Source: Perilla frutescens
Taxonomy: Eukaryota > Streptophyta > Magnoliopsida > Lamiales > Lamiaceae
Length of the DNA: 64,000 bases
Direction of reading: 5' to 3'
Assembly: GCA_026008535.1 (NCBI GenBank)
Contig: BRKX01000001.1
Span: 72,242,317 to 72,306,316 of the forward strand
The notes under the pieces are model-generated. The model made no database searches. It saw only the letters and a program-made list of their open reading frames with translations, and was not told the origin of the DNA. Of this stretch, positions 61,213 through 64,000 are shown piece by piece. Each line of letters begins with the position of its first letter. Position 1 is the first letter of the stretch. Both the position numbers and the translations under genes were made by a program.

Positions 61213-62760
61213 GTTATGACAACTAAGTGAGGATCTTCCTCTGCTAAAGGGTTGGGCTAATGAGTTGGAGTTAGAGATTGAGAGGGTGCAGAAGGGTGTA
61301 GTCCCTATAGTGATGGAGGGAAGGATTACAGAACTTGTTTATGATGTGAAAGACACCATTGAAACTTTCTCAATGAAGACGGCTGCAGCAAAGAAGAAAA
61401 ATGTCTTCACCACACTATTTAGAAAAATACACGATGGATATAAAAGGTCAAGTTAAGAGCCTTAGACAAAGAATAGTGGAGGAAATTCTAAATGAGATTA
61501 ATTTGTTTGAGATGAAACAAATTGGTAGCAGCTGAGATCAACCAACCACAAGTCCAAGTCCAGCTGTCCAAGTGAACATGGTAAATTTTAATTTGTTAGA
61601 AATGTTTTTAATATCATATGACTGATTTGTGATTATATTCTGAACATAATTTCTAATAACTTAATAAACATTAATATACTTGATTTTATCAGTCCATGCA
61701 TAAAAACCATTAAAGAAACAGAGCATTTTTCATTTTCAACTGAACTCATGTTGAGAAACTGGAGTTTGTTAATCATCTCAATTCTTACTCAAATTTTGCA
61801 TTAAAATATTATTATTAGTTGATTCAACAATGAGAATATTATAAACCTTAAATGATGAATATATATTATTATGTTTGGAATACAGATTATAGAGTAGGGC
61901 TATGCTTACATAACCTCAAAACTCTACCGAACTAGGTTTATGAAATAAACTCATTCCAAAGATAACTATATAGTGAAACCGTGTTAAGATTATTCAAGCA
62001 TCTCGACAGTTTTATGTGATTTACCCAATCTGTAGATTATTCTTTAATTATTCTACTCGAGATTGTCAACTAGATCCAAAGAATATAGCTTAAGACAAGA
62101 ATTATACTAACTCTTATTTTTCAGAAACATACATGTAGTAAGAATATATTGTTGTCTTAATTTTATCATTTTTTTTATATTACACACATGATAAGCTGAC
62201 GAGACAATCAAAACAAGTGAATATGGTGGATTCTGAAGATGATATTGGATAGCTTAAGGAGTTAAAAAAAGCTCGAAGTCATCACCGTTATTAGCATGCA
62301 TGATCTGGGAAAGTCCACATTAGCTTGGAAGATTTATCATGCTGAAGAAGTTGTTGAGTAGTTTGATGTTTGTATTTGGATTAATGCATCTCAAAAGTTT
62401 ACAAGAAGAAGAAACGCGTGCCTCACTTCACAATTGGTGGAAACAGTTTTGTTCACTTCTAGCAACTGAGAAGTTTCTATTAGTGTTGGACGACGTTTGG
62501 AGAATTCAAGATTGGAATGAAATCGATAAGCTATTGTCCCACGAAAACTTCATATGCAAAGTCATAGTCACTAGTAGACAAATGGATATCGGTGTGTTTT
62601 GTAATAATGTGTACAAGATGAAATTTATAACATCAAAAGCAAGTTAGGAGCTTCTAAAATTGAATGTGTTTGATAATAAATGCTACCCTGAAAACTTGTC
62701 TAGAGTTGGGCAAGAGCTAGCCAGTGGTGGAGTGCCATTACTGATTGTGGTGATGTGATG
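61213..62760 (+). pseudogene. NLR (CC-NB-ARC) resistance gene remnant
   Basis: The pieces follow the order of a coiled-coil NLR. Rx-type N-terminal residues LPLLKGWANELELEIERV and ITELVYDVKDTIETFSMK (an EDVID-like site) come first, at about 61225-61380. A degenerate P-loop VISMHDLGKSTLAWKIYH lies at about 62285-62338, where GMxGxGKTT is expected. Kinase-2 FLLVLDDVW lies at about 62475-62500, RNBS-B-like KVIVTSRQ at about 62560, and GLPL-like GGVPLLIVV at about 62728-62755. There is no in-frame ATG before the coiled coil (a TGA is just upstream). A frameshift occurs near 61430 and stops at about 61454, 61532 and 62645. LRRs are absent. A live relative would be a cytoplasmic immune receptor; this one is dead. 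Confidence 0.85.
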
Positions 62761-63059
62761 GATTTATCGATTGCGAAAATGAACCTATAAATCAATCATA
62801 TCAATAATATATTATATAACAAATATATTTAATCATATCAATAATATATTATATATATAATATTAATTAATTTACATATGACTTACCCTCTAATCCTGTA
62901 GGACTATGCCATCTTCCATATCTCTATTTGGTTGGAGTCAACAAGTATGTTTTTATGATTTCACTATACAATTTATGTATTATTTATATGTTTTGTAAAT
63001 GCGTATGGGCGTTGTGACCGCGTGACATATTTTAAACATGTGTAAGTGTTGTGACCGCG
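62761..63059. other. AT-rich spacer between NLR copies
   Basis: A GTTGTGACCGCGTGA motif occurs twice (about 63012-63026 and 63049-63063), the second at the start of the duplicated NLR segment. Confidence 0.5.
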
Positions 63060-64000
63060 TGATAAAGAAGAAGAAAAATATCTTCACCAGACTATTTAGA
63101 AAATACATTATGGATATAAAAGGTCAAGTTGAGAGCCTTATCCAAAAAATAGTGGAGAAAATTCTAAATGGTATTAATTTATTTAAGAGAAAATAAATTG
63201 GGAGCATCTCATATCAACCATAAGTCCAATTGTCCAAATGAGCATGGTAAAAATTTACCATGAATGTTTTTAGTATCATATGATTTGATTTGTGATTATA
63301 TTTCAAGCATAATTTGTAATAACTCAATAAACATTAATCTACTAGATTTTATCAGTTCATGCATAAAAACCATTAAAGAAATGAAGCATTTTTATTTTCA
63401 ACTGAACTCATTTTGAGAAACTGGTGTTTGTTAATTATCCGAGTTCTTGCTCAAATTTGCATTAAGACATTGTTATTAGTTAATTCAACAATAAGAATGT
63501 TATAAACCTTAAATGATGGATATATATTATTATGCTTGGAACACAATTATAGAGTAGTGCTATGTTTACATAACCTCAAAACTCTAGTTTATGAAATAAA
63601 CTCAACCCAAAGATAACATACACACAGTGGAACCTTGTTAGGATTCTTTAAACATCTCGACAATTTTTATGTGTTCTATATTACCCAATTTGTAGATTAT
63701 CCTTTAACTGTACTACTCAAGATTGTCAATTATATGCAAAGAAGAGGTAGCTTAAGACAAGAATTATACTAATTCTAGTTTTTCAGAAGCATATATGTAG
63801 TAAGAATATATTATTGTCTTGATTTTATCATTTCTTTTTATATTAGACACATGATAAGTTGACGAGATAATCAAAACAAGTAAATATGATGGATTCCAAA
63901 GATGAAAATTATATTATTTGATAGCTTAAGGAGTTAAAAAACAAGTTCGAAGTCACCACCATCCTTGGCATGCCTGGTTTGGGTAGCTTAAGTAGTTAAA
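63060..64000 (+). pseudogene. Second, partial copy of the NLR remnant
   Basis: A tandem duplicate of about 61393-62330, offset by roughly 1.67 kb and running off the window. It starts inside the coiled-coil exon (AAGAAGAAAAATATCTTCAC), keeps the intron-like stretch, and reaches a P-loop region reading ILGMPGLGS, then stop. It keeps the GMPGLG that the first copy lost but lacks the Lys-Thr that bind phosphate. No coiled-coil start is present. Confidence 0.85.

Overview
This is nuclear DNA of a flowering plant, most likely a eudicot. It is AT-rich, its genes are split by many GT-AG introns, and microsatellites and short non-autonomous transposons fill the space between genes. I cannot fix the order or species from sequence alone.

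Four genes can be reconstructed exon by exon, and all their exon phases fit: a short NAC transcription factor (12251-13708, +), the mitochondrial pyruvate dehydrogenase E1 beta subunit (15376-20131, +, 14 exons, 365 aa), an organelle-type valyl-tRNA synthetase (22133-36482, +, 27 exons, 972 aa), and a CDK-like Ser/Thr kinase of the IBS1/At1g54610 type (38595-43409, -, 7 exons, 571 aa). A fifth gene, an organelle-type ribosomal protein L18 (56454-56897, +), looks intact. The two housekeeping enzymes and the L18 protein act in organelles, but nothing suggests they work as a cluster.

Layout: 1-12 kb holds repeats, two related tiny reading frames (314 and 3431), GC-rich duplicated islands, a decayed RNase H-like fragment and a composite inverted-repeat element. 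From 12 to 43.5 kb are the four main genes; one ValRS intron carries a tandem repeat of about 250 bp. From 43.5 to 53.5 kb is intergenic DNA with several inverted-repeat elements and a tRNA-derived SINE. From 53.5 to 59.4 kb is the most unusual structure: two direct copies of a 1.1-kb sequence bracket a 3.55-kb segment. That segment holds a recent copy of the 5' end of the neighbouring kinase gene, the L18 gene, a dead F-box gene and, at its far edge, a 20-bp match to a kinase intron. From 61.2 kb to the end lies a broken NLR (disease-resistance type) gene, part of which is tandemly duplicated.

The best candidate for something new is the rearranged 53.5-59.4 kb block. It puts a captured kinase leader and start codon head to head with the L18 gene and creates a chimeric reading frame. 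Next are a small transposon family with CTCCTGTACA-type ends and an internal GT-rich ladder, and the pair of tiny reading frames.
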